A stretch of DNA of 14,185 bases, from assembly GCA_964443275.1 (NCBI GenBank), contig CAYUCE010000048.1, positions 1-14,185 on the forward strand. The letters are read 5' to 3'. Position numbers and translations under genes: made by a program. Below the pieces are notes generated by a model that worked only from the letters and a program-made list of their open reading frames with translations, was not told where the DNA came from and ran no database searches. How positions within the stretch are numbered: position 1 is the stretch's first letter; each line of letters starts with the position of its first letter. This DNA comes from CAYUCE01 sp964443275 (lineage in GTDB: Bacteria; Bipolaricaulota; Bipolaricaulia; CAYUCE01). Shown in pieces: positions 1 through 6,520 of the stretch.

Positions 1-86
1 AGGCAACTATACCTCACCCCCCATTTCGAGTACATTTTTCATTTGAGGCAACGAACCCATTTGGAGTACTTTTTTGGTGAGGCAAT
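1..86 (+). repeat. Degenerate tandem repeats resembling an insertion-sequence end
   Basis: Two imperfect units of about 34-36 bases lie head to tail. Each begins CCATTT (21 and 57), carries GAGTAC (28 and 64) followed by a T-run, and ends TGAGGCAA (44-51 and 78-85). The first bases of the window (AGGCAAC) look like the tail of a third unit cut by the window edge. A related copy (TAC, six T, TGAGGCAA) occurs alone at 12692-12711. Multiple imperfect terminal repeats are known from IS21-family ends, so I infer that an element lies, or once lay, to the left. No transposase gene is visible here, so the family is not established. Confidence 0.5.
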
Positions 87-93
87 TCGAGGG

Positions 94-122
94 TTGACAT
101 CTCATATCTTTGCTGGTATAAT
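94..122 (+). promoter_or_regulatory. Sigma-70 type promoter for the glycosyltransferase gene
   Basis: A perfect TTGACA (94-99) is separated by 17 bases from a perfect TATAAT (117-122), and a TG at 114-115 makes it an extended -10. Transcription should start near 129, giving a leader of about 39 bases before the ATG at 168. No Shine-Dalgarno sequence is obvious in that leader. The promoter begins only 8 bases after the repeat tract at the window edge. Confidence 0.8.
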
Positions 123-167
123 ATTTTCGAAACTAGCTAGCCAACCCAAAAAAGCCACCAAATTTCC

Positions 168-800
168 ATGAAAGTATCGGTGATAGTTCCTGCCTATAAT
201 GAGAGTGGGCGAATTGAAGATGTGCTCAAACCGCTTACTCATGCAACCAGGATCGATCAGATTATAGTAGTCGACGATGGTTCCACTGATGACACGGCGA
301 AAAAAGCTCGTAAGTACAATGTGGAACTAATCTCCTTGCCGGAAAATCGAGGTAAAGCAGCGGCATTGGACAGGGGAGTTAAGCTGGCTAGAAATGAAAT
401 TTTGCTCTTCATGGATGCAGATTTGGTGGGTTTAAAGACCAGCCATGTGGATAAAATGATCCGGGCTTATGAGGAAAGTGGCGTGGATATGCTTTTAGGT
501 GTTTTTAAGAGCGGAAGGCTTAACACGGATATAGCTCAAACTTTAGCTCCTTACCTTTCGGGTCAGAGGGTACTGACCAAGGAAATTTGGGACCGGGTGA
601 GAAAAAAGGAAAAGATGGATTTTGGCGTGGAAATGGCCCTTACCAAACTTTCCCGCAAAGAGAAATTGTCAGAGGGCAGGATTGAATTAAGTGGGGTAAC
701 CCATGTGATGAAAGAAGAGAAAAGAGGGTTCTCTCAAGGTGTTTTAGATCGTTTAAAGATGTATTCAGACATAGTAAAATCTGTATTCACCAAAGTTTAA
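168..800 (+). CDS. Family 2 glycosyltransferase (GT-A fold)
   Basis: A 210-residue soluble protein of the GT2 family, which transfers a sugar from a nucleotide-sugar donor using a divalent metal. The N-terminus (KVSVIVPAYNE, residues 2-12) is the classic first strand. DDGS follows at residues 36-39 and the metal-binding DAD motif at 83-85. There are no transmembrane segments, and the protein is shorter than membrane-anchored polyprenol-phosphate sugar transferases, so it probably works in the cytoplasm or at the inner membrane face. The acceptor cannot be told from the sequence. The ATG at 168 is the natural start because the first strand begins at once, but no ribosome binding site is visible. 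It has its own strong promoter and is separated from rho by about 220 bases. Confidence 0.85.
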   Translation: MKVSVIVPAYNESGRIEDVLKPLTHATRIDQIIVVDDGSTDDTAKKARKYNVELISLPENRGKAAALDRGVKLARNEILLFMDADLVGLKTSHVDKMIRAYEESGVDMLLGVFKSGRLNTDIAQTLAPYLSGQRVLTKEIWDRVRKKEKMDFGVEMALTKLSRKEKLSEGRIELSGVTHVMKEEKRGFSQGVLDRLKMYSDIVKSVFTKV

Positions 801-1017
801 ATTTTCTCCTTGTACACTATCTCATTGATAACCAAAAAACAGACCCTAACATTTCAGGAAAGCTCAATAAATACCGATCGATTGGAGTTTAATCCATCTC
901 AGTACTGGATTCCCATTCTGAAGAAGTAGGGTAAAAAACGCCTATCAGCCCTTTTGAGGGTGATCGAGGGCCTAAAAGAAAGGTGGGAAGTAATATTCAA
1001 CATTGGAGCTTGATAAA
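801..1017 (+). promoter_or_regulatory. Intergenic region and probable leader of the rho transcript
   Basis: There is no gene-length ORF here. A weak promoter candidate is TTGATA (825-830), 16 bases, TAACAT (847-852), which matches consensus only in part. A small hairpin can form at 944-964: ATCA plus CCCT against AGGG plus TGAT, with one bulged G and a TTTG loop. It is not followed by a T-run, so it is not a classical terminator. If the promoter guess is right, rho has a leader of over 200 bases. rho genes are often autoregulated by Rho-dependent termination in their leaders, and this region would be the place for it. Confidence 0.35.
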
Positions 1018-1095
1018 ATGTATCGACTAACAAGATGGAATAAAGAGAGTTTGAAAATAGACACAGCACCCGATGAGGGAGGTGAAATTAGCTGA
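1018..1095 (+). CDS. Candidate rho leader peptide, 25 codons
   Basis: An ATG at 1018 opens a 25-residue reading frame (starting MYRLTRW) that ends in TGA at 1093-1095. The last base of that stop is the first base of the rho ATG (TGATG overlap). A ribosome binding site GGAG (1005-1008) lies 9 bases upstream. The rho ribosome binding site (GGAGGTG, 1078-1084) is inside this ORF, so translation of the leader would sweep through it and could couple the two. E. coli rho also has a short upstream ORF (rhoL), but no sequence relation is claimed. The peptide is hydrophilic and of unknown function. Confidence is moderate because short ORFs arise by chance, but the start site and the stop/start overlap are good evidence. 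Confidence 0.5.
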   Translation: MYRLTRWNKESLKIDTAPDEGGEIS

Positions 1096-2345
1096 TGGAC
1101 ATAGCGGACTTGAAATCGAAAGACATGTCGGAGCTTAGGGAGATAGCTGATAAATTTGGGGTGAACGGTCGATCTCGGATGAGAAAAGAGGAATTGGTAT
1201 TTGCCATTCTCAGAGCCCAAACTGAGAAGAAGGGGCTTGAGTTCTCGGATGGGGTTTTGGAAGTACTGCCGGATGGGTATGGATTCCTGCGGGATAAGAG
1301 TTGTCTTCCCGGCAAGAACGATATCTATGTCTCTCCATCCCAGATCAAGCGGTTTAGTTTAAATGATGGAGATGTAGTTTCCGGTCAGATCAGGCCCCCC
1401 AAAAACGACGAAAAGTATTTTGCTCTGCTTAAGGTAAAAGCGATTAACTATCAGGATCCGGAGAAAGCTAGGGAGAGAGTAAGCTTTGGCGATCTAGTCC
1501 CTTTACATCCCAGTGACAGGTTTAAGTTGGAGCACCGGCCTGAGGAGATTTCCACCCGAATTATGGATCTATTTGCCCCTATTGGAAGGGGTCAAAGAGG
1601 TTTGATCGTCTCCCCTCCAAAAGCCGGTAAGACTACTTTGCTTAAACACATCGCTCACGGATTGGCTGCTAATCATCCGGAAGCTTATTTAATAATCTTA
1701 CTTATTGATGAACGCCCGGAAGAAGTGACCGATTTCAGAAGGTCCATTGAAATGGGTGAGGTGGTTGCAGCTACCTTCGATCAGAAGCCGGAAAAACATA
1801 CCCGGGTGGCAGAGCTGGTAACTGCAAAGGCCAAGAGACTAGTTGAGCATAAATATGACGTAGTAATCCTTATAGATAGTATAACTAGATTAGCCCGAGC
1901 TTATAATATGACCACAGAGTCAAGCGGTAAGCTGCTGTCCGGTGGGATTGATCCTACCGCCTTGTATAAGCCCAAAAAGTTTTTTGGGGCAGCCAGAAAT
2001 ATTGAAAACGGAGGCAGTCTCACCATCCTAGGGACGGCTCTAGTTGATACCGGCAGCAGATTGGATGCGGTGGTATTTGAAGAATTCAAAGGAACTGGTA
2101 ATATGGAATTGCAGCTCGATCGAGGCCTTTATAACAAGAGAATATTTCCGGCCATCGATCTGGAGCTTACCTCGACCAGAAAAGAAGAGCTCTTGCTTTC
2201 AGAGCGTGAGCTTAAGAACGTATGGATCTTGCGGAAGATGATAAACGAGATGAATGATAAACAGCAAGCACTGGAATTCATTAAAGAAAAGATGGAAGCT
2301 ACCAAGGATAACGAGCAGTTTATGAAATTGATGGAGAGCGGCTAA
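1095..2345 (+). CDS. rho: Transcription termination factor Rho
   Basis: A 416-residue hexameric RNA-dependent ATPase/helicase that ends transcription at rut-containing RNAs. In order: the Rho N-terminal helical domain (about 1-45); the cold-shock-like RNA-binding domain (about 50-120, with GYGFLR at 61-66); and the RecA-type ATPase core. The core has Walker A PKAGKT (175-180), the DERPEEVTDF segment (205-214), Walker B VVILID (256-261) and the Q/R-loop region (about 280-311). Length and ending are normal, without the large N-terminal insertion of many high-GC Actinobacteria. The start has a strong GGAGGTG site 10 bases upstream. It leads a co-directional block with murA and hflX, and its stop overlaps a strong ribosome binding site (AAGGAGG, 2344-2350). 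Confidence 0.97.
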   Translation: MDIADLKSKDMSELREIADKFGVNGRSRMRKEELVFAILRAQTEKKGLEFSDGVLEVLPDGYGFLRDKSCLPGKNDIYVSPSQIKRFSLNDGDVVSGQIRPPKNDEKYFALLKVKAINYQDPEKARERVSFGDLVPLHPSDRFKLEHRPEEISTRIMDLFAPIGRGQRGLIVSPPKAGKTTLLKHIAHGLAANHPEAYLIILLIDERPEEVTDFRRSIEMGEVVAATFDQKPEKHTRVAELVTAKAKRLVEHKYDVVILIDSITRLARAYNMTTESSGKLLSGGIDPTALYKPKKFFGAARNIENGGSLTILGTALVDTGSRLDAVVFEEFKGTGNMELQLDRGLYNKRIFPAIDLELTSTRKEELLLSERELKNVWILRKMINEMNDKQQALEFIKEKMEATKDNEQFMKLMESG

Positions 2346-2357
2346 GGAGGTCCTTCC

Positions 2358-2387
2358 TTGTTTCTTAGACCAAAAGCGACCCGTTAA
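2358..2387 (+). CDS. Candidate 9-codon mini-ORF between rho and murA
   Basis: A near-perfect AAGGAGG (2344-2350) overlapping the rho stop is followed after 7 bases by TTG, which opens MFLRPKATR and ends in TAA at 2385-2387. The murA GTG lies only 5 bases further on and has no good ribosome binding site of its own. Ribosomes loaded at AAGGAGG would terminate right beside the murA start, so re-initiation could supply MurA translation. The peptide itself may have no function. An alternative is that the strong site is an accident, and the small size keeps confidence low. Confidence 0.3.
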   Translation: MFLRPKATR

Positions 2388-2392
2388 GAGAA

Positions 2393-3682
2393 GTGAACTC
2401 AGGCAAGTTTGATAAAGAAGATGTGGCCAAGGAAATAAAGCTGGTGGGAGGAAGAAAGCTTTCCGGTTCACTTATCGCGGACGGCAGTAAGAACGCATGC
2501 TTACCCATCTTTGTGGCAACTCTACTTACCCCAAAAGAAATCATCTTAAAAAACGTACCCGACTTAAGAGACGTCCAAACTATCGCCCGGATGCTGGAAT
2601 TTTTAGGTAAAGAAGTTCAACAGATTGCAGATGGGACCTATAAAATAATAGGGGACGAAAAGCTAAAATGGGAAGCTCCGGTGCAACTGGTAAAAAAGAT
2701 GCGCGCTTCGTTTTTGGTGTTAGGACCGCTTTTGGCCAGGCTGGGGAAAGCAAGAGTATCCCTTCCCGGTGGATGTGTGATAGGTTCCCGACCGGTGGAT
2801 TTACACCTTAAATGGCTTAAAGCTTTAGGAGCCCACATTAAGCAGTCTCATGGGTTTGTGGAAGCTCACTCCAACCACTTAAAAGGGGGGGATTGCTATT
2901 TGAGTTATCCTTCGGTGGGGGCTACGGAACATATAATGATAGTATCCTCCTTGATCTCCGATAAGGTGACCATCTACAATCCGGCTTTTGAGCCGGAAGT
3001 AATCGATTTGGCAAATTTCCTGCACAAGTTAGGGGTAAAAATAAAGGTAGAACCTTCAAAGATAGTTATCCGGGGGAGAAAAAAGTTAAACGGATGTGAG
3101 CATACCGTTATCCACGACCGGATTGTAGCCGGGACCTATTTAATAGCCGCCGGCATAACTGGGGGGGAGATAGAACTTACATGCCATCCTCCCCACTTGA
3201 GATCGTTAATAGAGAAGTTAGAAGAAGTGGGAGCCGAAATAGAGGTAAGTGATCAGAAGGTTTCTTTAAAAGGGACAGCTAATTATAAATCCACCCAAAT
3301 AGAAACCAGACCTTATCCCGGGTTTCCTACAGATCTTCAACCCCAGATGATGTCTCTTCTAGCTTGTGCCAACGGGGAAAGCGTAATAAAGGAGACCGTT
3401 TTTGAGAGTAGATTTTCACACGTTGACGAGTTAAACTGTATGGGAGCTAAAATACGTATTTCCGGATCAAGCGCCTATATCGAGGGAGTGAGCACACTCA
3501 CCGGAGCCCCGGTACAGGTCCCCGATACTCGCGCCGGAGCTGCTTTGGTGATAGCCGGCCTGGGGGCCGAGGGTACTACCACGGTAAGGGATACCGGGTG
3601 CCATATAGATCGAGGATACAACCATTTGGTCGGAAATTTAAAAGATTTAGGGGCAATCGTTGAAGAGAAAACTATCGGATAA
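2393..3682 (+). CDS. murA: UDP-N-acetylglucosamine 1-carboxyvinyltransferase (MurA)
   Basis: Catalyses the first committed step of peptidoglycan synthesis in the cytoplasm: enolpyruvyl transfer from PEP to UDP-GlcNAc. The 429 residues match the family length. The KNACLPI segment (33-39) holds the Lys-Asn pair that binds substrate. The catalytic loop PGGC places the fosfomycin-target cysteine at Cys128, so the enzyme is of the sensitive Cys type. The PYPGFPTDLQPQ segment carries the catalytic Asp314, and DTRAGAA (378-384) holds a conserved Arg. The GTG at 2393 is the first in-frame start after a stop at 2366. A second GTG at 2423 would give an N-terminus more typical of the family (MAKEIKLVGGR). 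Neither has a clear ribosome binding site. The presence of murA implies a peptidoglycan wall. Confidence 0.96.
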   Translation: MNSGKFDKEDVAKEIKLVGGRKLSGSLIADGSKNACLPIFVATLLTPKEIILKNVPDLRDVQTIARMLEFLGKEVQQIADGTYKIIGDEKLKWEAPVQLVKKMRASFLVLGPLLARLGKARVSLPGGCVIGSRPVDLHLKWLKALGAHIKQSHGFVEAHSNHLKGGDCYLSYPSVGATEHIMIVSSLISDKVTIYNPAFEPEVIDLANFLHKLGVKIKVEPSKIVIRGRKKLNGCEHTVIHDRIVAGTYLIAAGITGGEIELTCHPPHLRSLIEKLEEVGAEIEVSDQKVSLKGTANYKSTQIETRPYPGFPTDLQPQMMSLLACANGESVIKETVFESRFSHVDELNCMGAKIRISGSSAYIEGVSTLTGAPVQVPDTRAGAALVIAGLGAEGTTTVRDTGCHIDRGYNHLVGNLKDLGAIVEEKTIG

Positions 3683-3693
3683 TATCAAATCAC

Positions 3694-5025
3694 ATGGATA
3701 AGCTAATAGAAGATAGAATCGGAAGAAGGGCCAGATTAAGCAAGAGGGAATCGGCGATCCTGGTGGGGCTTGATTTAGGAAGGGATGCGCCTTGGGAAGA
3801 GCGTGAATCCATGGAGGAGTTGATTAGGTTAAGTCAAACCGCCGGGGTAGGGGTGTTAAATACGGTTATTCAAAAAAGACGAAAGCCTGATCCTTCCTAC
3901 TTTATAGGAGAAGGAAAAGCTGATGAAACCCACAAGGCTGTTCAGAAAACTAAGGCCAGTGTGGTCATCTTTAATGACGAACTTACTCCGGCTCAAAGCA
4001 GAAACTTAGAAGATAAAATCGGAACCAAGATAATCGATCGTCCGCAGTTAATTATGGATATCTTTGCACAGCGGGCAAGATCCAAAGAGGCGAAACTTCA
4101 GGTGGAACTAGCCCAACTAGAGTATCTGTTACCTAGACTCAGAGGTTGGGGGAAGGCCCTGGCCAGATTGGGGGGAGGTATTGCCACCCGAGGCCCAGGG
4201 GAAACCCGGATGCAGAAGGAGCGAAGAAATATCGAGCGAAGGATCCACAAGGTTAAAGAGAGGCTGGACAAAGCCAAGGTGGAAAGGAAAGTTAGAAGAA
4301 AGAAAAGAAGAAAAAGAAAGATTCCGGAGATAGCCATCATCGGTTATACCAATGCCGGTAAGACCACTCTCTTAAATCAACTCTGTAATGCTGATTCTTT
4401 TGTTGAGGATAAGCTGTTTGCCACTCTGGACTCAAAGGTCAGAAGATGCCGGCTTACGGACAGTAAAGAAGTTCTATTTGTGGATACGGTGGGTTTTATA
4501 AAAAAACTTCCTACCCAGCTCATTCCGGCCTTTAGAGCTACTTTGGAGTCGGTCAAAGAAGCAAACTTACTCCTTAACATAATGGACATCTCTCATCCCA
4601 ATTGGGCAGACCATTGGAGGGCGGTAAATGAGATACTAAATGATCTATTTGAAAATGGACGAAGGCCGAAGCTGTTGACTGCCTTTAATAAGATTGACCT
4701 TATAGAAACCCAGGACGACAAGCGCAGGCTGGCAAACGCTGAGCGCCGAGTTGGCGACGGGGTGCAAATTTCGGCATCCAAAGCCTTAAACCTGGATGAC
4801 TTACGGGAAAAATTAGCCCAAAAATTGGGGGGAAAAGTTAAAAGATTGACCATCCAATTACCATATTCAGAAGCGGATTTAATTCCTAAACTTCACCAAA
4901 TAGGTGAAGTCCATCAAGAAAATTATCAGAAAGGCAAAATAGTGGTGGAAGTATCCTTGGAAGAAGATCTTTTGCATAATCTAAAAGCAAATGGGGATTC
5001 AGCAATAAAGATTTCTCTTTCCTAA
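3694..5025 (+). CDS. hflX: GTPase HflX
   Basis: A 443-residue ribosome-associated GTPase of the Obg-HflX superfamily, known to split stalled or heat-damaged ribosomes in other bacteria. The N-terminal HflX domain (about 20-205) includes YFIGEGK (69-75) and the glycine-rich GGIATRGPGETRMQ stretch (about 161-174), then a very basic coiled linker (about 176-209). The G domain has GYTNAGKT (217-224), DTVGFI (264-269), NKID (332-335) and SASKALNLDDL (near 368). A short C-terminal domain follows. The ATG lies 11 bases after the murA stop with no recognisable ribosome binding site, so translation is probably coupled to murA. Function by family is firm; its role in this organism is inferred. Confidence 0.95.
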   Translation: MDKLIEDRIGRRARLSKRESAILVGLDLGRDAPWEERESMEELIRLSQTAGVGVLNTVIQKRRKPDPSYFIGEGKADETHKAVQKTKASVVIFNDELTPAQSRNLEDKIGTKIIDRPQLIMDIFAQRARSKEAKLQVELAQLEYLLPRLRGWGKALARLGGGIATRGPGETRMQKERRNIERRIHKVKERLDKAKVERKVRRKKRRKRKIPEIAIIGYTNAGKTTLLNQLCNADSFVEDKLFATLDSKVRRCRLTDSKEVLFVDTVGFIKKLPTQLIPAFRATLESVKEANLLLNIMDISHPNWADHWRAVNEILNDLFENGRRPKLLTAFNKIDLIETQDDKRRLANAERRVGDGVQISASKALNLDDLREKLAQKLGGKVKRLTIQLPYSEADLIPKLHQIGEVHQENYQKGKIVVEVSLEEDLLHNLKANGDSAIKISLS

Positions 5026-5073
5026 GTTTGATTTTCAAAAAAGCAGAGGCATTATCTTAAGTTTTGCAACTTT

Positions 5074-5634
5074 TCAATCCATCCCTAAAAGCTCTGTAAT
5101 TATTTTCCATAGACCTTGGTTTGCACTTCCTTTATCCGGTCCGAAGACGATCGCGATCAGCTCTCCGCTTTTTCTATTCGGGAAGGCTTCTTTGATAGCA
5201 TTTGCATCTTGTGGGTTTTGCTCGGAGAGATTTTGCTCGCTGTCCGCAAACTTTAGTTGATTATTTATACAGGAGATAAAGACTGCACCACTAGCACCTT
5301 CCTTCACCGCCAGGTCCCTAACGGACCAAGTTTTTAGCTTCTCATCTACCTCTATACGGCAGGCCATATTGAACTTATCAACCCGTAACTTTCCTAAGCA
5401 CAAGTTTTTAATACCCTTTACCTTTTCCAGGACTTCTCGGTAGCGCCTCCTACCTTCTGCTGTAAGTTCGGTTCCCTGCTTGGACATCTTTACCCAGTCT
5501 TTGTCCTGGAGCTTTTCTAATTGGGTTCTAACTACGCTTTCCGTATAGCCGGTAACTTGGGCTATAGTTCGCCTTCCCATAACGTTTTGGCTGATCAGAT
5601 ATGCTATTTGGCTGTTTAGTTTTCCGTTAGGCAT
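5074..5634 (-). CDS. Winged-helix DNA-binding protein with a C-terminal sensor-like domain
   Basis: A 186-residue protein. Residues 5-70 look like a winged helix-turn-helix: helices up to a recognition region around GRRTIAQVTGYTESVVRTQL, then a wing ending with ELTAEGRRR. The rest (about 75-186) is an alpha/beta domain. It includes a cysteine pair region (MACRIEV, FISCINN) and ends RKSGELIAIVFGPDKG. The architecture is reminiscent of archaeal-type DUF4443 proteins, but that is a recollection, not a search result. It converges on hflX with a 48-base gap and diverges from the zinc-ribbon gene. Its promoter holds a palindromic element (AAGCGCTT) that also occurs upstream of surE, so autoregulation is plausible. 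The ATG has no ribosome binding site and the transcript is probably near-leaderless. Confidence 0.65.
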   Translation of the reverse strand: MPNGKLNSQIAYLISQNVMGRRTIAQVTGYTESVVRTQLEKLQDKDWVKMSKQGTELTAEGRRRYREVLEKVKGIKNLCLGKLRVDKFNMACRIEVDEKLKTWSVRDLAVKEGASGAVFISCINNQLKFADSEQNLSEQNPQDANAIKEAFPNRKSGELIAIVFGPDKGSANQGLWKIITELLGMD

Positions 5635-5644
5635 ATATATTCAA

Positions 5645-5673
5645 ATTATAATAAGCGCTTTAGTTTTCATCAA
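5645..5673 (-). promoter_or_regulatory. Promoter of the winged-helix gene with embedded AAGCGCTT palindrome
   Basis: On the - strand TTGATG (5668-5673) is separated by 17 bases from a perfect TATAAT (5645-5650). Transcription should start near 5638, only about 4 bases before the ATG at 5634. The palindrome AAGCGCTT (5653-5660) sits in the spacer 2 bases from the -10 box, where a bound repressor would block RNA polymerase. Confidence 0.65.
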
Positions 5674-5688
5674 AGTGAGAAGTTAAAG

Positions 5689-5700
5689 TGAATTAATTCA
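5689..5700. promoter_or_regulatory. 12-base perfect palindrome in the divergent intergenic region
   Basis: TGAATTAATTCA is a perfect palindrome between the divergent winged-helix and zinc-ribbon genes. It could be a binding site for a dimeric regulator, but AT-rich palindromes of this size also occur by chance. Confidence 0.25.
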
Positions 5701-5721
5701 TTTCATAGAGTTTAAATATAC

Positions 5722-5748
5722 CCCGTCCAGTGGTTGAAACCACTCGGG
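5722..5748 (+). promoter_or_regulatory. Leader hairpin upstream of the zinc-ribbon gene
   Basis: CCCG (5722-5725) and AGTGGT (5729-5734) can pair with ACCACT (5739-5744) and CGGG (5745-5748) around a TGAA loop, leaving TCC as a bulge. That gives 10 base pairs. There is no T-run, so it is not a simple terminator. It lies about 57 bases before the start codon and could shape the leader mRNA or be a protein-binding site. Confidence 0.4.
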
Positions 5749-5804
5749 AAATTTCAATATATTAACTTAGCTCTATTAGCAAAAGATCCATGAGGTGGTA
5801 AGAT

Positions 5805-6284
5805 TTGGTGGAGGAAAGACGAGGGAATGTCGGTCATGAAAGCAAGAACCCTTACAACGAGAGGCGAAAATACCCCGAGCCCACAGTCTGTCCAGAATGT
5901 GGTCTTCTCTACAGTGCCGGGAAGTGGACATCTACTGATGATTTACCGGCCAAAGCAAACAGCGAACTTTGTCCGGCCTGCCGTCGGACCAAGGATAGAT
6001 ACCCGGGAGGAATAGTCCATTTAGATGGTGATTATCTAAGAGAGAAAGAGGATGAAATATTAAACATCGTTAAAAACCAAGAAGAGGAGGCCAAAAGTCA
6101 GAGGCCCCTACAGAGAATTATGTGGGTAGAAAAGGATGATGAAGGGATAGAGATTGCGGTTACCAACGAACACCTGGCCCGAGGGATAGGTAAGGCAGTA
6201 AGTGATGCTCAAGGCGGAGAGCTTTCCATAAAACAGTCGGAAGGCGACAAGTTCGTACGAGTTTACTGGGCACGGGATAATTAG
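5805..6284 (+). CDS. Zinc-ribbon protein of the BCAM0308/NMD3-like type
   Basis: A 159-residue protein. Two cysteine pairs, C29-P-E-C32 and C56-P-A-C59, form a probable zinc ribbon. Next comes the segment DRYPGGIVHLDGDY (about 64-77), an acidic helical stretch, then RPLQRIMWVE and an alpha/beta C-terminal half (about 105-158) with VTNEHLARGIGKAV. This order matches what I recall of the bacterial BCAM0308 family, related to the N-terminal zinc domain of ribosome-export factor NMD3. Its biochemical function is not known to me. The start is TTG at 5805 or GTG at 5808, with GAGGTGG (5792-5798) 6 or 9 bases upstream. It is transcribed divergently from the winged-helix gene, which may regulate it. 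Confidence 0.65.
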   Translation: MVEERRGNVGHESKNPYNERRKYPEPTVCPECGLLYSAGKWTSTDDLPAKANSELCPACRRTKDRYPGGIVHLDGDYLREKEDEILNIVKNQEEEAKSQRPLQRIMWVEKDDEGIEIAVTNEHLARGIGKAVSDAQGGELSIKQSEGDKFVRVYWARDN

Positions 6285-6293
6285 TAGTGCCCC

Positions 6294-6315
6294 CAGATTT
6301 CTTTACCAGAATCTG
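6294..6315 (+). terminator. Weak hairpin after the zinc-ribbon gene
   Basis: CAGATTTCT (6294-6302) can pair with AGAATCTG (6308-6315) with one bulged base, 10 bases after the stop codon. The position suits a transcription end, but the stem is AT-rich and no T-run follows. It is only a candidate. Confidence 0.25.
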
Positions 6316-6342
6316 ACAAACCGCTTTTCAAAGCTAATCTTC

Positions 6343-6383
6343 TTTCTACCAAAGTTGTTTGACCCAGCTTGATTTGGTAGAAA
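6343..6383. repeat. Perfect 11-base inverted repeat with a 19-base loop
   Basis: TTTCTACCAAA (6343-6353) and TTTGGTAGAAA (6373-6383) are exact reverse complements around a 19-base spacer. The repeat lies in the 236-base gap between the zinc-ribbon gene and surE. It may be an RNA stem-loop or a binding site for a dimeric protein with two separated half-sites. Confidence 0.6.
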
Positions 6384-6449
6384 TTACAGTCATACTTAAG
6401 AATCTTTCCCAGGTTTATAGACTTAAAATCGATAAGGGAGCAGGTTTCT

Positions 6450-6462
6450 AAGCGCTTATAAG
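6450..6462 (+). promoter_or_regulatory. AAGCGCTTAT element and -10-like box upstream of surE
   Basis: AAGCGCTTAT (6450-6459) sits within the 10-base palindrome TAAGCGCTTA (6449-6458). It is identical to the - strand sequence at 5651-5660 in the winged-helix promoter. A -10-like TATAAG (6457-6462) overlaps it, but no -35 box is found at the right distance. If this is a promoter, the surE leader would be about 50 bases. Confidence 0.4.
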
Positions 6463-6520
6463 GATGAAAGAGCTAGGATACAGCGAGTAAATTTTATTTT
6501 TTACATAAATTCATATAAAG

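Noticed and set aside
1..86. CRISPR array at the left edge (also considered for 12932-13030)
   Set aside because: The units are imperfect, adjoin each other without unique spacers of constant length, and no cas gene is visible.
5026..5073. Bidirectional terminator between convergent hflX and the winged-helix gene
   Set aside because: No stable hairpin followed by a T-run can be drawn on either strand in the 48-base gap.
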